Shown piece after piece: positions 7,412 through 16,375 of a stretch of DNA of 27,206 bases. Under the pieces are notes generated by a model that saw nothing but the letters and a program-made list of their open reading frames with translations, had not been told where the DNA came from and made no database searches. Position 1 is the stretch's first letter, and each line of letters begins with the position of its first letter. Source of the stretch: an uncultured Caryophanales bacterium (GTDB taxonomy: Bacteria > Bacillota_I > Bacilli_A > RFN20 > CAG-288); NCBI GenBank assembly GCA_937896065.1, contig CALBLI010000006.1, positions 1 to 27,206 on the forward strand. Direction: 5' to 3'. Both the position numbers and the translations under genes were made by a program.

Positions 7412-9673
7412 ATGGAAAAAAATGAAAGATTTGATTATTATAATCACTTAACTGGATTATCAGAATGGACCTTTTCAAGCAAGGAACATCCAGATAGAAT
7501 AATTAGAGTAAATGATGGCCCATCAGGGCTAAGAAGAGAAAGAAGTTCTTCTCTACCAATATATGATTACGATGATAACAATATTAAAAATGTCTGCTTA
7601 CCTACTCCAAGTGCAGTAGCAGCCTCTTTTGATAAAAAAGTTGCTTATGAGGTTGGTAATTGTTTAGCTAAACAATGTTTATCTGTAAATACTCATATCA
7701 TTTTAGCTCCAGCAATGAATTTAAAAGTATCTCCTTTGTGTGGTAGAAATTTTGAATATTTTTCAGAAGATCCATATCTTACAGGTATTTTAGCAGCAAG
7801 CGAAGTTAAAGGTATTCAAGAATATGGTGTTGGTGCAACAATCAAACACTATGCTTTAAATTCAAGAGAGTTTTCAAGAAGAATAGTTTCAAGTGAAGTT
7901 TCAAAAAGAGCTTTAAATGAAACATACTTAAGTGCATTTAATTATGTTATTAAACATGCATCACCTTCTTCTATTATGACAAGCTATAACAAAATCAATG
8001 GTGAGTATGTACCTGAATCTTTCTATATGATGAATAGATTATTAAATACTATGTCATTTAAAGGACTTGTCATGTCAGATTGGGTTGCTATTTCAAATAG
8101 AGCTGTAAGTATGCACTATGGTTTGGATTTAGAAATGCCTAAATCAAAAGTCGATAATGAATATATTGATTTGGGATACAATAAAATCTTTAATGATGAA
8201 GATTTGATAAGAAATGATAAAAGACTAGATGAAATTAGTGAAAAATATGGAAGTAACAAAATCCATGAATTAAATAATGGAAAACTTCATTATAAAGCTG
8301 TTTCTTTAGCAAGTAAAAGTATTGTACTTGCTAAAAATGAAAAGAATACTTTGCCTTTTGATGTAAAAGATAAAGTTTTAGTTTTAGGTGAATTTGCATC
8401 AAATCCAGTATTTGTTGGAACAGGTTCTGGAAATGTCTCAGCTTATAGAAAGAAATCATTTATTGATATTTTAACTGAAAAAGATATCAAGTTTAAATAT
8501 TTGCAAGGATATGATAAGAAAGATATCTTGGTTAAATATGAGGAAATCAAAAAATCACATTGCAAGAAAATAGTTTTATTTATCGGTCAATATGAAGAAG
8601 GTGAAGATAAAGACCGCAAAAACATCGAATTGACTCAGTCACAACTTAAATTGATAGATTTATTAAAGGAACATAAAGTTAAATTTACAACAGTTGTTAT
8701 CACTGGTTCAGTTTTAAATATTGAAGAAGTCTACAATGCATCAAAAGCACTAGTTATTTCTTACCTTGCTGGTGAAGGACAAGCTGAAGCTATCTTTAAT
8801 AACTTATATGGTATTTATAATCCAAGTGGTAGACTTCCTGAAACTTGGATAAGTTCGTTAGATCAAAACCCATTTAATAAAGAAATGACTGATAAGAATA
8901 TTTATTATATGTACTATGATAACGATATTTATGTTGGCTACAAATATTATGAGCTCAATAAGAGTGACAAATTTATGCTTCCATTTGGATATGGTTTATC
9001 TTATTCAACATTTAGATATAATAATGCACAATTTAACCTTGAAAATAATAAAGTTACAGCGACTATTGAAGTAACTAACACTTCTAAAGTTGATGGTGAA
9101 GCTGTTTTACAATTATATGTTAGAAAAGTTCATTCTAATATCTATCGTCCTTTAAAAGAAATGAAAGACTTTGATAAAGTTATGGTCAAGAGTAAAGGTA
9201 AAGCTACTATGCACTTTGAAGTTGAATTAGATGAATTAAAAGCTTATAGAACTGAAACTGACAAAATGGAGCTTGAAGATGGATTATATGAATTTTTAAT
9301 AGCAGATGGTTTAAACAATATTTATGCTGATGCTTCCATCATGTTAAATGGTGTCAGATTTGATGTTATAAAGAAACCTGCTAAATTAGAAAGAAAAGAA
9401 ATATCTAATAATTACACCATCAATTCACCAATTGGTTCATTATTTAATAATCAATATTTTAAAGAATATGTTAAGAATATGAATTTACCTATTGATGCTG
9501 ATAATTTTGAAAAATTATATGTTCAATATCGAAATGAACCATTAAGATTGATGCTACTTGAACCATCAATGAATTTATCAATATATCAACTCAATGATTT
9601 AGTGGCTAATTTAAATAATTCTGAAAGAGAATTATCTAAACATATTAATTATGAATATTTAATCAATGAATAA
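7412..9673 (+). CDS. Glycoside hydrolase family 3 beta-glycosidase (beta-glucosidase-like)
   Basis: A GH3 enzyme of 753 residues that removes terminal beta-linked sugars with retention of configuration. The (beta/alpha)8 domain shows the substrate-binding Asp in NDGPSG (about 34-39), GRNFEYFSEDP (111-121), the KH pair in IKHYALNSRE (144-153) and the nucleophile Asp223 in MSDW. The second domain carries EGEDKDR, with the candidate acid/base Glu, and LAGEGQAEAIFN. A fibronectin-III-like domain follows, with LPFGYGLSYSTF and a DGEAVLQLYV stretch, then a further helical C-terminus. No signal peptide is present, so it should act in the cytoplasm on imported oligosaccharides. An in-frame TTG exists at 7385, but AAGGAG at 7399-7404 fixes ATG 7412 as the start. 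The stop overlaps the next gene by 8 nt. The exact sugar specificity cannot be read from sequence. Confidence 0.93.
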   Translation: MEKNERFDYYNHLTGLSEWTFSSKEHPDRIIRVNDGPSGLRRERSSSLPIYDYDDNNIKNVCLPTPSAVAASFDKKVAYEVGNCLAKQCLSVNTHIILAPAMNLKVSPLCGRNFEYFSEDPYLTGILAASEVKGIQEYGVGATIKHYALNSREFSRRIVSSEVSKRALNETYLSAFNYVIKHASPSSIMTSYNKINGEYVPESFYMMNRLLNTMSFKGLVMSDWVAISNRAVSMHYGLDLEMPKSKVDNEYIDLGYNKIFNDEDLIRNDKRLDEISEKYGSNKIHELNNGKLHYKAVSLASKSIVLAKNEKNTLPFDVKDKVLVLGEFASNPVFVGTGSGNVSAYRKKSFIDILTEKDIKFKYLQGYDKKDILVKYEEIKKSHCKKIVLFIGQYEEGEDKDRKNIELTQSQLKLIDLLKEHKVKFTTVVITGSVLNIEEVYNASKALVISYLAGEGQAEAIFNNLYGIYNPSGRLPETWISSLDQNPFNKEMTDKNIYYMYYDNDIYVGYKYYELNKSDKFMLPFGYGLSYSTFRYNNAQFNLENNKVTATIEVTNTSKVDGEAVLQLYVRKVHSNIYRPLKEMKDFDKVMVKSKGKATMHFEVELDELKAYRTETDKMELEDGLYEFLIADGLNNIYADASIMLNGVRFDVIKKPAKLERKEISNNYTINSPIGSLFNNQYFKEYVKNMNLPIDADNFEKLYVQYRNEPLRLMLLEPSMNLSIYQLNDLVANLNNSERELSKHINYEYLINE

Positions 9674-10310
9674 TATGGATAGATATATTAAAGTTGCTGG
9701 CTATTCTTCCTTATCTGTCAAACCCGATAAAGTTGAAATGAATTTAAACATTGTGAATGTAGATGAAGATTACAGCAAAGTTGTAAATGATTCTAGAAAT
9801 GACTTGTCTATTTTACTTGAACAACTTACCAAGATTGGTAGATTGAGTAGAAAAAACATTAAAACTGAAGAATTTTTAGTTACACCATATTATGAAAATA
9901 AAAGAGATAAAGATGGTAATTATGAAAGAGTATTTAAAGGGTACAGATCAAGTAATAGTGTTATAATCACGTTATCAATGAAAGATAATCTTTTAAATTC
10001 TGTAATTGATACCATATTAAAACTAGATTTTAAACCAGAGTTTCATATATCATATCTTGTTTCAAATCTGACTAAGTTAAAAGATAAATTATTAAAAGAA
10101 GCTGTTTATGATTCAAAAAGAAAAGCAGATATCATAGCTTCTTCTGCTGATGTAAAATTAGACATAGTCAGTATCGTTGATGAAAGTATAAATGATACAT
10201 TTGGTAGTGTAGCACCAATGGTAGCCAGAACATATACAAATAACGAAGCACTAGATCCTAAAGATATCAATTTAAGTTATAAGGTTGAAGTTACTTATTC
10301 AATCAAGTAA
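9666..10310 (+). CDS. SIMPL-domain (DUF541) protein, cytoplasmic type
   Basis: The 214-residue product matches the SIMPL/DUF541 pattern: an N-terminal YIKVAGYSSLSVKPDKVEMNLNI strand pair, then NDSRNDLSILLEQLTKIG, IKTEEFLVTPYYE, a GYRSSNSVIITL core strand, and a C-terminal DPKDINLSYKVEVTY strand. Many SIMPL proteins are exported; this one has no signal peptide. It starts inside the end of the GH3 gene (overlap 8 nt, ATGAATAA) without its own clear ribosome site, so it is probably translated by coupling. Its link to the glycosidase is by position only; the family has no firm biochemical role. Confidence 0.85.
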   Translation: MNNMDRYIKVAGYSSLSVKPDKVEMNLNIVNVDEDYSKVVNDSRNDLSILLEQLTKIGRLSRKNIKTEEFLVTPYYENKRDKDGNYERVFKGYRSSNSVIITLSMKDNLLNSVIDTILKLDFKPEFHISYLVSNLTKLKDKLLKEAVYDSKRKADIIASSADVKLDIVSIVDESINDTFGSVAPMVARTYTNNEALDPKDINLSYKVEVTYSIK

Positions 10311-10619
10311 TTTGTTACTATATAAATATTTTCCATAGCTTAGCTCTTTATATGGATTACTAATATATTAAGGTTGCATATATGTTTAAATGTAATGTTT
10401 TTAACTATAATTTACGCTTATAATATGGTTATCACTTGGTCGATTAAAATACCACTAAGGAATTTTAATTAGCAAAAATATTATAAGTATTCTATATAAT
10501 AGATTTTAAAGCGAATAGAAAAAGGTGATATGAGGATAATTTGGTAGTTTATCTTTGTAATAATGTGTTGATGATGTTATAATTATTTATAATAATTATA
10601 TTTTAAAGGAGATTTTCAA
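10311..10619. other. 309-bp intergenic region before a BspA-like gene
   Basis: Non-coding and AT-rich. It holds a weak hairpin TCCATA-N13-TATGGA (10332-10356) that may end the GH3-SIMPL transcript, an inverted repeat ATTAAAAT-N11-ATTTTAAT (10443-10469), a lone TATAAT (10495-10500), and a five-codon ORF encoding MRIIW with an AAAGGTG site (10530-10547). The promoter of the next gene is at 10555-10583. I see no other gene here. Confidence 0.4.
10555..10583 (+). promoter_or_regulatory. Sigma-A promoter of the BspA-like lipoprotein gene
   Basis: -35 TTGTAA (10555-10560), exact 17-bp spacer, -10 TATAAT (10578-10583) with the extended element TGT before it. The predicted transcript starts near 10590, leaving a short leader with AAAGGAG (10605-10611) before ATG 10620. 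Confidence 0.85.
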
Positions 10620-12929
10620 ATGTCAAAAAAATCAAGATTGATATCATTACTTGCATTAGTATCTATTTTTGGAAGTGTATCTTCATGTTCAAAAATAAAA
10701 AATACATCGTCATCAACTTCAAGTTCAATGAATTCTAGTAGTGGTGAAGTTACACCTGAAGAATGCTTTGAATATACAATTGATGAAACAACTGATGAGA
10801 TATCTTTGATTGATTTGAAAGTAGATAGTGTTGAAAATTTAGTAATCCCTGATACTATCGGTGGAAGAAAAGTTGTTAATACTAATAAACTAACCCAGTC
10901 TAATAAAATGTGTAAAGTCAAATCTCTTTATATTGGTGCTAATGTTAAAATATTTGCAAACAGAGGCGTACAAGCATATGATGTTGCAGCGAATTTTACA
11001 GACAACAAAAATAGATCAACTTTCTTTTCTAGTTTAGAAAAAATAGAAGTGTCATCTGAAAACAAATATTATTTTGCTAGAGGGAATTGTTTATTTAGAA
11101 AAGTATCAACGCCAAATACACAATTAGTACTTGGCTGCAACAATTCTGTAATACCAACTGATATAGCTAATATACACATTTATGTAATGGCTTTTGCATA
11201 CACCAAATTAAAATCAATATTTATTCCAGCGAATGTAGTTCAGATTGATGATTTTGCATTTTTAGGTAATAGAGAACTTACAACATTTGTAAGTGAAAGC
11301 AAAAATTATAAAGTAGTAGATGGCTTTTTAGTAGAAGGAAATGTTTTACTTGCAGCTCCAGCTGTTGAATATCCAGTTCTTCCTAGCGATACAAATATAA
11401 ATGTTTTAGGTGGTGCATGCTTTTACGGAAATGTAGTAAAAAAGATTACTATTCCCTCCTATTATACAGAAATAACATCTGGTTATTATAATTCATGGTT
11501 TACCTTATCTGACTTAGAAGAAATAACTTTTGAAGCAGGAAGCAAAATAAAAGTAGTCTATCAATCATTTATTGGATGTAAAAACTTGAAAGAATTAGTT
11601 TTACCAGAAAATACAACAGCTGTTACTAATTTAAATGAATGCACAAATTTAAAATCAGTCAAATTTCCTAATTCATTCACTTCTCTTAATTTTCAAAATG
11701 CATATTATTATTTTGAAGGATGTACTTCACTTGAAACTCTTATCTTTGATTCTAATAATTCAAATTACAAATATGAAAATGAAGCTTTACTTATGTATAA
11801 TAAAAATAATCCTGGTTGGTATCTTGCATTATGTTTAAGTAAAAAAGAAACTTATACAATTGCTTCTACAGGTACTGCTATAAAAATAATATATGATAGT
11901 GCATTTTTACCAGAATTTTTTACTTCTAAAAATTTGATAATCCCTGGTATTTTTGGCTACAATAGTTACTCAAATGGACCTTTTAGAAATTTAAAATTGG
12001 ATAGTGTAACATTTGAAGAAGATAATTCTTCAGGTGCTTCTTCGGTTAGACTTTTTTATAATTGTGAAATAAACGATGTTTACATTCCAAAAGCTTTAGC
12101 ATCTAGTCCATTTAATCCTGAATGTATTGTTAAAAATTTCCATATTGCAGAAGGCAGTGTGTATAAATATGAAGATGGATTTTTTAGTAAATCAGGAAAT
12201 TCTGATAAATATATATTATTTAATTATTTTGGCGATAGTGATAATATTGTTATACCTAGCTACATTTATACGTTTAATAATAACGTGTTTAAGGGCAAAA
12301 AAATTAAGTCAGTAACAATGCCATCGTCACTTAGCATGACTACTGGTAGCAGTAACTTTAGTGATTGTGTTGAACTTGAACAGGTTATTTTCAATGAACC
12401 ATCAAATGTTTATGCTATTGATTCATCTTCTTTTAATAATTGTATTAACCTTAAGCAAATTGAAATACCAGCATCAGTTACTAGTATATATGCACAAGCT
12501 TTTAAAAATAGTGGTTTAGAAAATATTGATTTTAAAGAAGGAAGAACGTCCACTATGAATGTTGAAAGCAGTGCTTTTGAAGGCTGCAAAAATTTAAAAA
12601 CACTAAAATTACCAATAATTTATAAATTTAAAGGGATAGCAATGTTTAAAGATTCAGCTATTGAAACATTAGAACTTACATATGATTCAAAAGTCATCAC
12701 AGTTTGGGAAGAACAAACTAATGGATATGTATTTTCAGGTAGTAATATCCAAAAGATAATTTTTAATGGAACACTCGCTCAATTAAAAAGCTATTTTTCA
12801 AGTAAAGCCAATTTCACAAATAATGTCAATTCAATGAGTACTAGATTGAAAGAGATTGAAGTCACTGATACTTCAACAATAGCTGGTAGGAAAACCTATA
12901 CAACTGATGATGTAATTGCTAATTGGTAG
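10620..12929 (+). CDS. BspA-like leucine-rich-repeat (LRR_5) surface lipoprotein
   Basis: A 769-residue protein with a lipoprotein signal peptide (KKSRLISLLALVSIFGSVSSC, lipid Cys23), a Ser/Thr-rich linker and then repeated LRR_5 units to the C-terminus. The repeats follow the pattern L-K-x-I-x-I-P-x-x-V-x-x-I-x-x-x-A-F, for example SIFIPANVVQIDDFAF and QIEIPASVTSIYAQAF. Such proteins are surface-anchored and mediate adhesion or ligand binding in some species; the ligand here is unknown. N-terminal sequence, signal peptide and order of early repeats match the protein at 22859-25342, so the two are paralogues. It has its own strong promoter and ribosome site. It is the only gene in the window that ends in TAG, and it converges on mscS with 2 bp between the stop codons. 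Confidence 0.9.
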   Translation: MSKKSRLISLLALVSIFGSVSSCSKIKNTSSSTSSSMNSSSGEVTPEECFEYTIDETTDEISLIDLKVDSVENLVIPDTIGGRKVVNTNKLTQSNKMCKVKSLYIGANVKIFANRGVQAYDVAANFTDNKNRSTFFSSLEKIEVSSENKYYFARGNCLFRKVSTPNTQLVLGCNNSVIPTDIANIHIYVMAFAYTKLKSIFIPANVVQIDDFAFLGNRELTTFVSESKNYKVVDGFLVEGNVLLAAPAVEYPVLPSDTNINVLGGACFYGNVVKKITIPSYYTEITSGYYNSWFTLSDLEEITFEAGSKIKVVYQSFIGCKNLKELVLPENTTAVTNLNECTNLKSVKFPNSFTSLNFQNAYYYFEGCTSLETLIFDSNNSNYKYENEALLMYNKNNPGWYLALCLSKKETYTIASTGTAIKIIYDSAFLPEFFTSKNLIIPGIFGYNSYSNGPFRNLKLDSVTFEEDNSSGASSVRLFYNCEINDVYIPKALASSPFNPECIVKNFHIAEGSVYKYEDGFFSKSGNSDKYILFNYFGDSDNIVIPSYIYTFNNNVFKGKKIKSVTMPSSLSMTTGSSNFSDCVELEQVIFNEPSNVYAIDSSSFNNCINLKQIEIPASVTSIYAQAFKNSGLENIDFKEGRTSTMNVESSAFEGCKNLKTLKLPIIYKFKGIAMFKDSAIETLELTYDSKVITVWEEQTNGYVFSGSNIQKIIFNGTLAQLKSYFSSKANFTNNVNSMSTRLKEIEVTDTSTIAGRKTYTTDDVIANW

Positions 12930-12931
12930 AT

Positions 12932-14092
12932 TTATTTTTTAGGTTTATCGATACTTTCTTTAATAGCTTCTTTAGTTCTTTCCAAGAAAGTCTTATCTGT
13001 TTCTTTTAAGACTTGTCTATTATTAAAATTTAATTTGTCAGCAAGTTTAATTTCTTCACTAGTAGCTTTAGGTTTTTTAGGATCTTCTTTATTGATAACG
13101 ATTTGATTGTAAGGAACTAAGATATCATTGTCGACAAACATGCGATATATTTCACGTTGTAAGTCCCTTTTTACTTGGAAGCGATAACTACATTCACAAT
13201 AAGTTGAAAAACTCAGTTCGATTGAAGAATCACTCAGCGAAGAAACACCTTTATATTTGATTTCAGTTGCTGCCTGTGGTAGTTTGATTTCAGGGAGCTT
13301 TTTGTAAATGATAGCTTCAACTCTATTTAAATCTTCATTATAAGAAACAGACATTGTGATAGATATAAGATTTAAAGAACGGCTCAAATTGACAACGGTG
13401 TTAATGGATGAATTGGTGATTGATTTTAAATTTCCACATCCATCATCTAATTTGATAGTTCTCAATCCGATTGATACAACATTTCCTCTAAATCCATCAA
13501 TGATGACCATATCACCAACTGAGAAATAATCATCAATAACAATAAATAGACCAGAGATGACATCAGCAATAAGTGACTGACAGCCAAGACCAACAATGAG
13601 GGTTAATACACCAAGACCAGCTACAATACTTGAAACATTGACACCCCATATTCCTAAAATAAAAGCAATATCAAGCAAGATAATCAAATATTTTAAACAA
13701 GATTTGACAAGAGAAGCAATTGTTTTGCCTTTCTTTCCTGAACTTTTCTTAAAAATATTTGTAGCGTAAGAAACAATGAAAATTAAAACAATAGCCACAG
13801 ATATTGCAATTAAGGAAAACATTATTTTACTCAATTGTTTAAATAAATAATCACCAACTAGCTCATATCCGTTATTGTAATGGGGAACATTTGGATTATT
13901 TAAATCACCAAGAAGATTATTACAAAATTCAGTTGAAAATAAACCAGGAAGGCTTCTACAAAAAGCAATTAAATTTACAAAGACGATAGTAAAAATCAAA
14001 ACTACAATAACTATAACAAATAATATTTTTTGTGATTTGGTTTTTCTTGTCCAAAAATTTTCTTTCTTTTCTTTATTGATCTCTTCTTTCAT
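12932..14092 (-). CDS. MscS-family mechanosensitive ion channel
   Basis: The 386-residue protein has one N-terminal membrane helix (about 23-45), an extracytoplasmic loop, a second helix (88-113) and the pore-lining third helix (about 134-183) with LGVLTLIVGLGCQSLIADVISGLFIVID. The beta-domain signature SVGDMVIIDGFRGNVVSIGLRTIKL follows directly, then the mixed alpha/beta vestibule domain. The C-terminus is a charged helical tail. The role is release of solutes during osmotic down-shock. A strong AAAGGAGG site precedes ATG 14092 and is embedded in the last codons of the upstream interrupted reading frame, implying cotranscription and translational coupling with that gene. Confidence 0.92.
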   Translation of the reverse strand: MKEEINKEKKENFWTRKTKSQKILFVIVIVVLIFTIVFVNLIAFCRSLPGLFSTEFCNNLLGDLNNPNVPHYNNGYELVGDYLFKQLSKIMFSLIAISVAIVLIFIVSYATNIFKKSSGKKGKTIASLVKSCLKYLIILLDIAFILGIWGVNVSSIVAGLGVLTLIVGLGCQSLIADVISGLFIVIDDYFSVGDMVIIDGFRGNVVSIGLRTIKLDDGCGNLKSITNSSINTVVNLSRSLNLISITMSVSYNEDLNRVEAIIYKKLPEIKLPQAATEIKYKGVSSLSDSSIELSFSTYCECSYRFQVKRDLQREIYRMFVDNDILVPYNQIVINKEDPKKPKATSEEIKLADKLNFNNRQVLKETDKTFLERTKEAIKESIDKPKK

Positions 14093-14093
14093 G

Positions 14094-14234
14094 TTACTTA
14101 CCTCCTTTATAAATTAAATCAGTCTCATATAAATTGATTTTATCGTTATCTTTAATTAAATCTATTTTTACGTTATATGTATCTTCATTAAAATTATATG
14201 AAAGATTTCCTATATTATTTTTAGAAGATAACAC
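14094..14234 (-). pseudogene. Orphaned in-frame 3' tail of the membrane protein gene at 14235-14897
   Basis: Directly after the TAA at 14237-14235 the same frame stays open for 46 codons and ends in TAA at 14096-14094, one base before the mscS ATG. The translated tail (VLSSKNNIGNLSYNFNEDTY then NVKIDLIKDNDKINLYETDL) has the same Asn/Lys/Asp/Tyr-rich composition as the upstream protein. It also repeats its internal pattern (Y-N/S-F/L, then I/L-x-L strands). It reads as a coding sequence cut off by a nonsense change, rather than as intergenic DNA. It could also be read from GTG at 14234 as a separate peptide, but no ribosome site is seen. Confidence 0.6.
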
Positions 14235-14897
14235 TTATGTTCTAATTATATTATCACTACCTGTTAATGATAAAAGCAAATTATAGTCACTATAGTTTTT
14301 ATAAAATAGTGAATAAAAGAAGGTGTTGTTTTTAAAATAAAAACTTCTAGTATCTATATCATTTGATATGAAAGTAAATTCATCAAAGAATTTATTTTCA
14401 TCAGTGTAATCATTATTATTTGTCGTCTTTAATGATAATGAGTACTTAGTTTTATTATCTAATGTAAATTTATTTAAATATGATGATGTTTTTGAAACAT
14501 CTTCTTTATTAATTGTATTATTGTTTCTTTTTAAATTAATCTCTAAATTCATGTTACCTTTATTTTCAACATCTAATGAATAATAAAGTGAATCATCTAT
14601 TAAAATAAATGTTGGTTTTCTTTTTAATGTAGGAAGAGAACCTAAATATGTGTTATTTAATAATGAGGTAGATAAAATAAGAGAACCTGATAATAAACCA
14701 GTAACAGATAATGTTAAAACAATACCTGTATTTTTTAAATTATTTTTTATTTTCTTACTTTTAGCATATTCAGTTTTACCATATTCAAGATAATCAGTTG
14801 AATGAGTTAAAAGTTCATCAGATGTTTTTAAATTATCAGGTAGTGTAAAATCTGGTAATGAGAAAGAAGGTAAATCATTAAATTCATTTATATTCAT
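14235..14897 (-). CDS. Single-pass membrane protein with repeated beta-strand motifs, C-terminally truncated
   Basis: 220 residues of unrecognised family. The N-terminus is cytoplasmic with a Pro-rich LPSFSLPDFTLPD stretch (about 9-21) and a basic region. One membrane helix spans about 57-80, and the rest is predicted extracytoplasmic. Two stretches, SLYYSLDVENKGNMNLEINL (103-122) and TFFYSLFYKNYSDYNLLLSL (192-211), are clearly related repeats. A third related unit lies beyond the stop codon at 14237-14235. ATG 14897 has no ribosome site and sits 6 nt after an extended -10 (TGATACAAT), suggesting a leaderless transcript. Cotranscription with mscS suggests an envelope or osmotic role, but that is only context. 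Confidence 0.7.
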   Translation of the reverse strand: MNINEFNDLPSFSLPDFTLPDNLKTSDELLTHSTDYLEYGKTEYAKSKKIKNNLKNTGIVLTLSVTGLLSGSLILSTSLLNNTYLGSLPTLKRKPTFILIDDSLYYSLDVENKGNMNLEINLKRNNNTINKEDVSKTSSYLNKFTLDNKTKYSLSLKTTNNNDYTDENKFFDEFTFISNDIDTRSFYFKNNTFFYSLFYKNYSDYNLLLSLTGSDNIIRT

Positions 14898-14930
14898 ATA
14901 AATATTGTATCAATTTAAATTGCTTGATAC
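14898..14930 (-). promoter_or_regulatory. Extended -10 and overlapping dyad for the truncated membrane protein gene
   Basis: On the minus strand TGATACAAT (hexamer 14909-14904) ends 6 nt before ATG 14897. The hexamer overlaps an inverted repeat GTATCAA (14907-14913) / TTGATAC (14924-14930), which encloses the perfect palindrome CAATTTAAATTG. A bound dimer here would block the -10. No consensus -35 is seen. Confidence 0.5.
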
Positions 14931-14962
14931 TATTAAATTTAAAGAATGATGTGACTAGTAAC

Positions 14963-16318
14963 TTAATTTAATACTTTAAATTTTTTCATCATTCTTTTGA
15001 TTAGAAATGTGCAGAAGTAAGGGAAAGTGTATATATTATTGCTATAGCCGATATTGTTTATTGATAATTTAAATCCAAATTTAATTTCTTTGTATTTATC
15101 CGATGAAATTAAAGTGAAAAGTGATTTAGAATGGCCACTTTTAGATTTGACTTCAATAGGTATTAAGTAATCTCTAAAGCGAATGAAGAAATCTTCTTCA
15201 AGAGTACTATTTTCTTTTTTATAATAATATAATTTATAACCTGATTTGATCAGTGCTTCACTAACAATATTTTCATAAAGCCCACCTTTATAAATACCTA
15301 GATTTTTATTAGCTCTTAAGTCTTCTTGTGATTCATCATCCAGTAAGGAAACAAGTAAACCTGTATCGCTAAAATATAATTTGAATTTGTTTGTTTCACA
15401 ATTTCCAGATAAAGGTAATTCAAGACTATTTAATTGATAACAGATGTTGATGACACCTGCATCATTAAGCCATGTGATACAATCATAATAATTTCTAAAT
15501 TTTGCATTTGAATTTATTTTAGAAAATTGAAATTTTTTATTTTCTTTAGCAAGCTGAGAAGGAATAGAATTAAATACATTTATAATTTTTGCCTGATCGG
15601 TACTTATTGCATATTTTCTAATATCTTCTTTATAATCTTCAATCAGCTGATGTTGAGTTTCTAAACTATTTTCAAATGTGTTTTTAACAATATAGTTTTT
15701 TACAACTGCTGGCATGCCACCTAAAATAATATAATCTAGAAATAAGTTATGATAAGTAGACATTTCGATTTGATTAAAAGGAAGAAGTTTATTCATATGA
15801 AAAAGCATATTATCAATTATGTCATGACTATATCCTTTAGCCCATAAAAATTCTTCAAAATCCATTGAATGCATTATGTAATCTTCTTTATAGCCGACAC
15901 TGTTGCTTTCAATTACATTGTAATTGACACCAAGTAATGAACCACTACATATAACATCAAATCTACCATCCTCTTTAAAGAACTTTAATGAAGTAGCAAT
16001 TTCAGGAAAATCGGTTAGTTCATCAAAAAAGATTAATGTTTTACCAGGTATAAATTTTTTAAAAGGATCAAGTAGAGAAATCGAATTGATAATATCTTTT
16101 GTAAGATAACCATTTGCAATTATCTTTTTATATTTTGGCTCAGATACAAAATTTATTTCAATAAAGCTTTCATATTTTGCTTCTTTAGCGAAGTGTCTTA
16201 CTGATTCTGTTTTACCGATTTGCCTACAACCTTTAATAATTAAAGGTTTCTTTTCACTATTTTTTTGCCAATTTAATAGGAAATTATCAATTTTACGCGT
16301 TAAATAAATTTCTTTCAT
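14963..16318 (-). CDS. AAA ATPase with DUF4143 / PD-(D/E)XK-like C-terminal domain (paralogue 1)
   Basis: 451 residues. The AAA_14-type ATPase domain has Walker A GCRQIGKT (30-37), Walker B TLIFFDE (94-100) and the sensor SGS (125-127). A helical middle region has the family motif LDYIILGGMPAVV and PSQLAKENKKFQFSK. A C-terminal DUF4143/nuclease-fold part carries EEDFFIRF and PIEVKSKSG, the D...ExK pattern of PD-(D/E)XK enzymes. The family is common, often multi-copy, and its function is unknown; roles in selfish or defence elements have been suggested. An upstream in-frame ATG at 16336 is rejected because AAGGAGAC fixes ATG 16318. The promoter is TTGATT-16-TATAAT. Three 33-bp repeats lie immediately upstream. 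The next gene upstream is the paralogue at 16466-17815. Confidence 0.88.
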   Translation of the reverse strand: MKEIYLTRKIDNFLLNWQKNSEKKPLIIKGCRQIGKTESVRHFAKEAKYESFIEINFVSEPKYKKIIANGYLTKDIINSISLLDPFKKFIPGKTLIFFDELTDFPEIATSLKFFKEDGRFDVICSGSLLGVNYNVIESNSVGYKEDYIMHSMDFEEFLWAKGYSHDIIDNMLFHMNKLLPFNQIEMSTYHNLFLDYIILGGMPAVVKNYIVKNTFENSLETQHQLIEDYKEDIRKYAISTDQAKIINVFNSIPSQLAKENKKFQFSKINSNAKFRNYYDCITWLNDAGVINICYQLNSLELPLSGNCETNKFKLYFSDTGLLVSLLDDESQEDLRANKNLGIYKGGLYENIVSEALIKSGYKLYYYKKENSTLEEDFFIRFRDYLIPIEVKSKSGHSKSLFTLISSDKYKEIKFGFKLSINNIGYSNNIYTFPYFCTFLIKRMMKKFKVLN

Positions 16319-16340
16319 TAAGTTGTCTCCTTGCATTTAT

Positions 16341-16368
16341 ATTATATAAGCAAACAATACAAAATCAA
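16341..16368 (-). promoter_or_regulatory. Promoter of ATPase paralogue 1
   Basis: Minus strand: -35 TTGATT (16368-16363), 16-bp spacer, perfect -10 TATAAT (16346-16341), then AAGGAG and ATG 16318. The nearest 33-bp repeat unit ends 7 bp upstream of the -35, so the array sits where an activator or curvature element would act. Confidence 0.75.
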
Positions 16369-16375
16369 CTATTAT

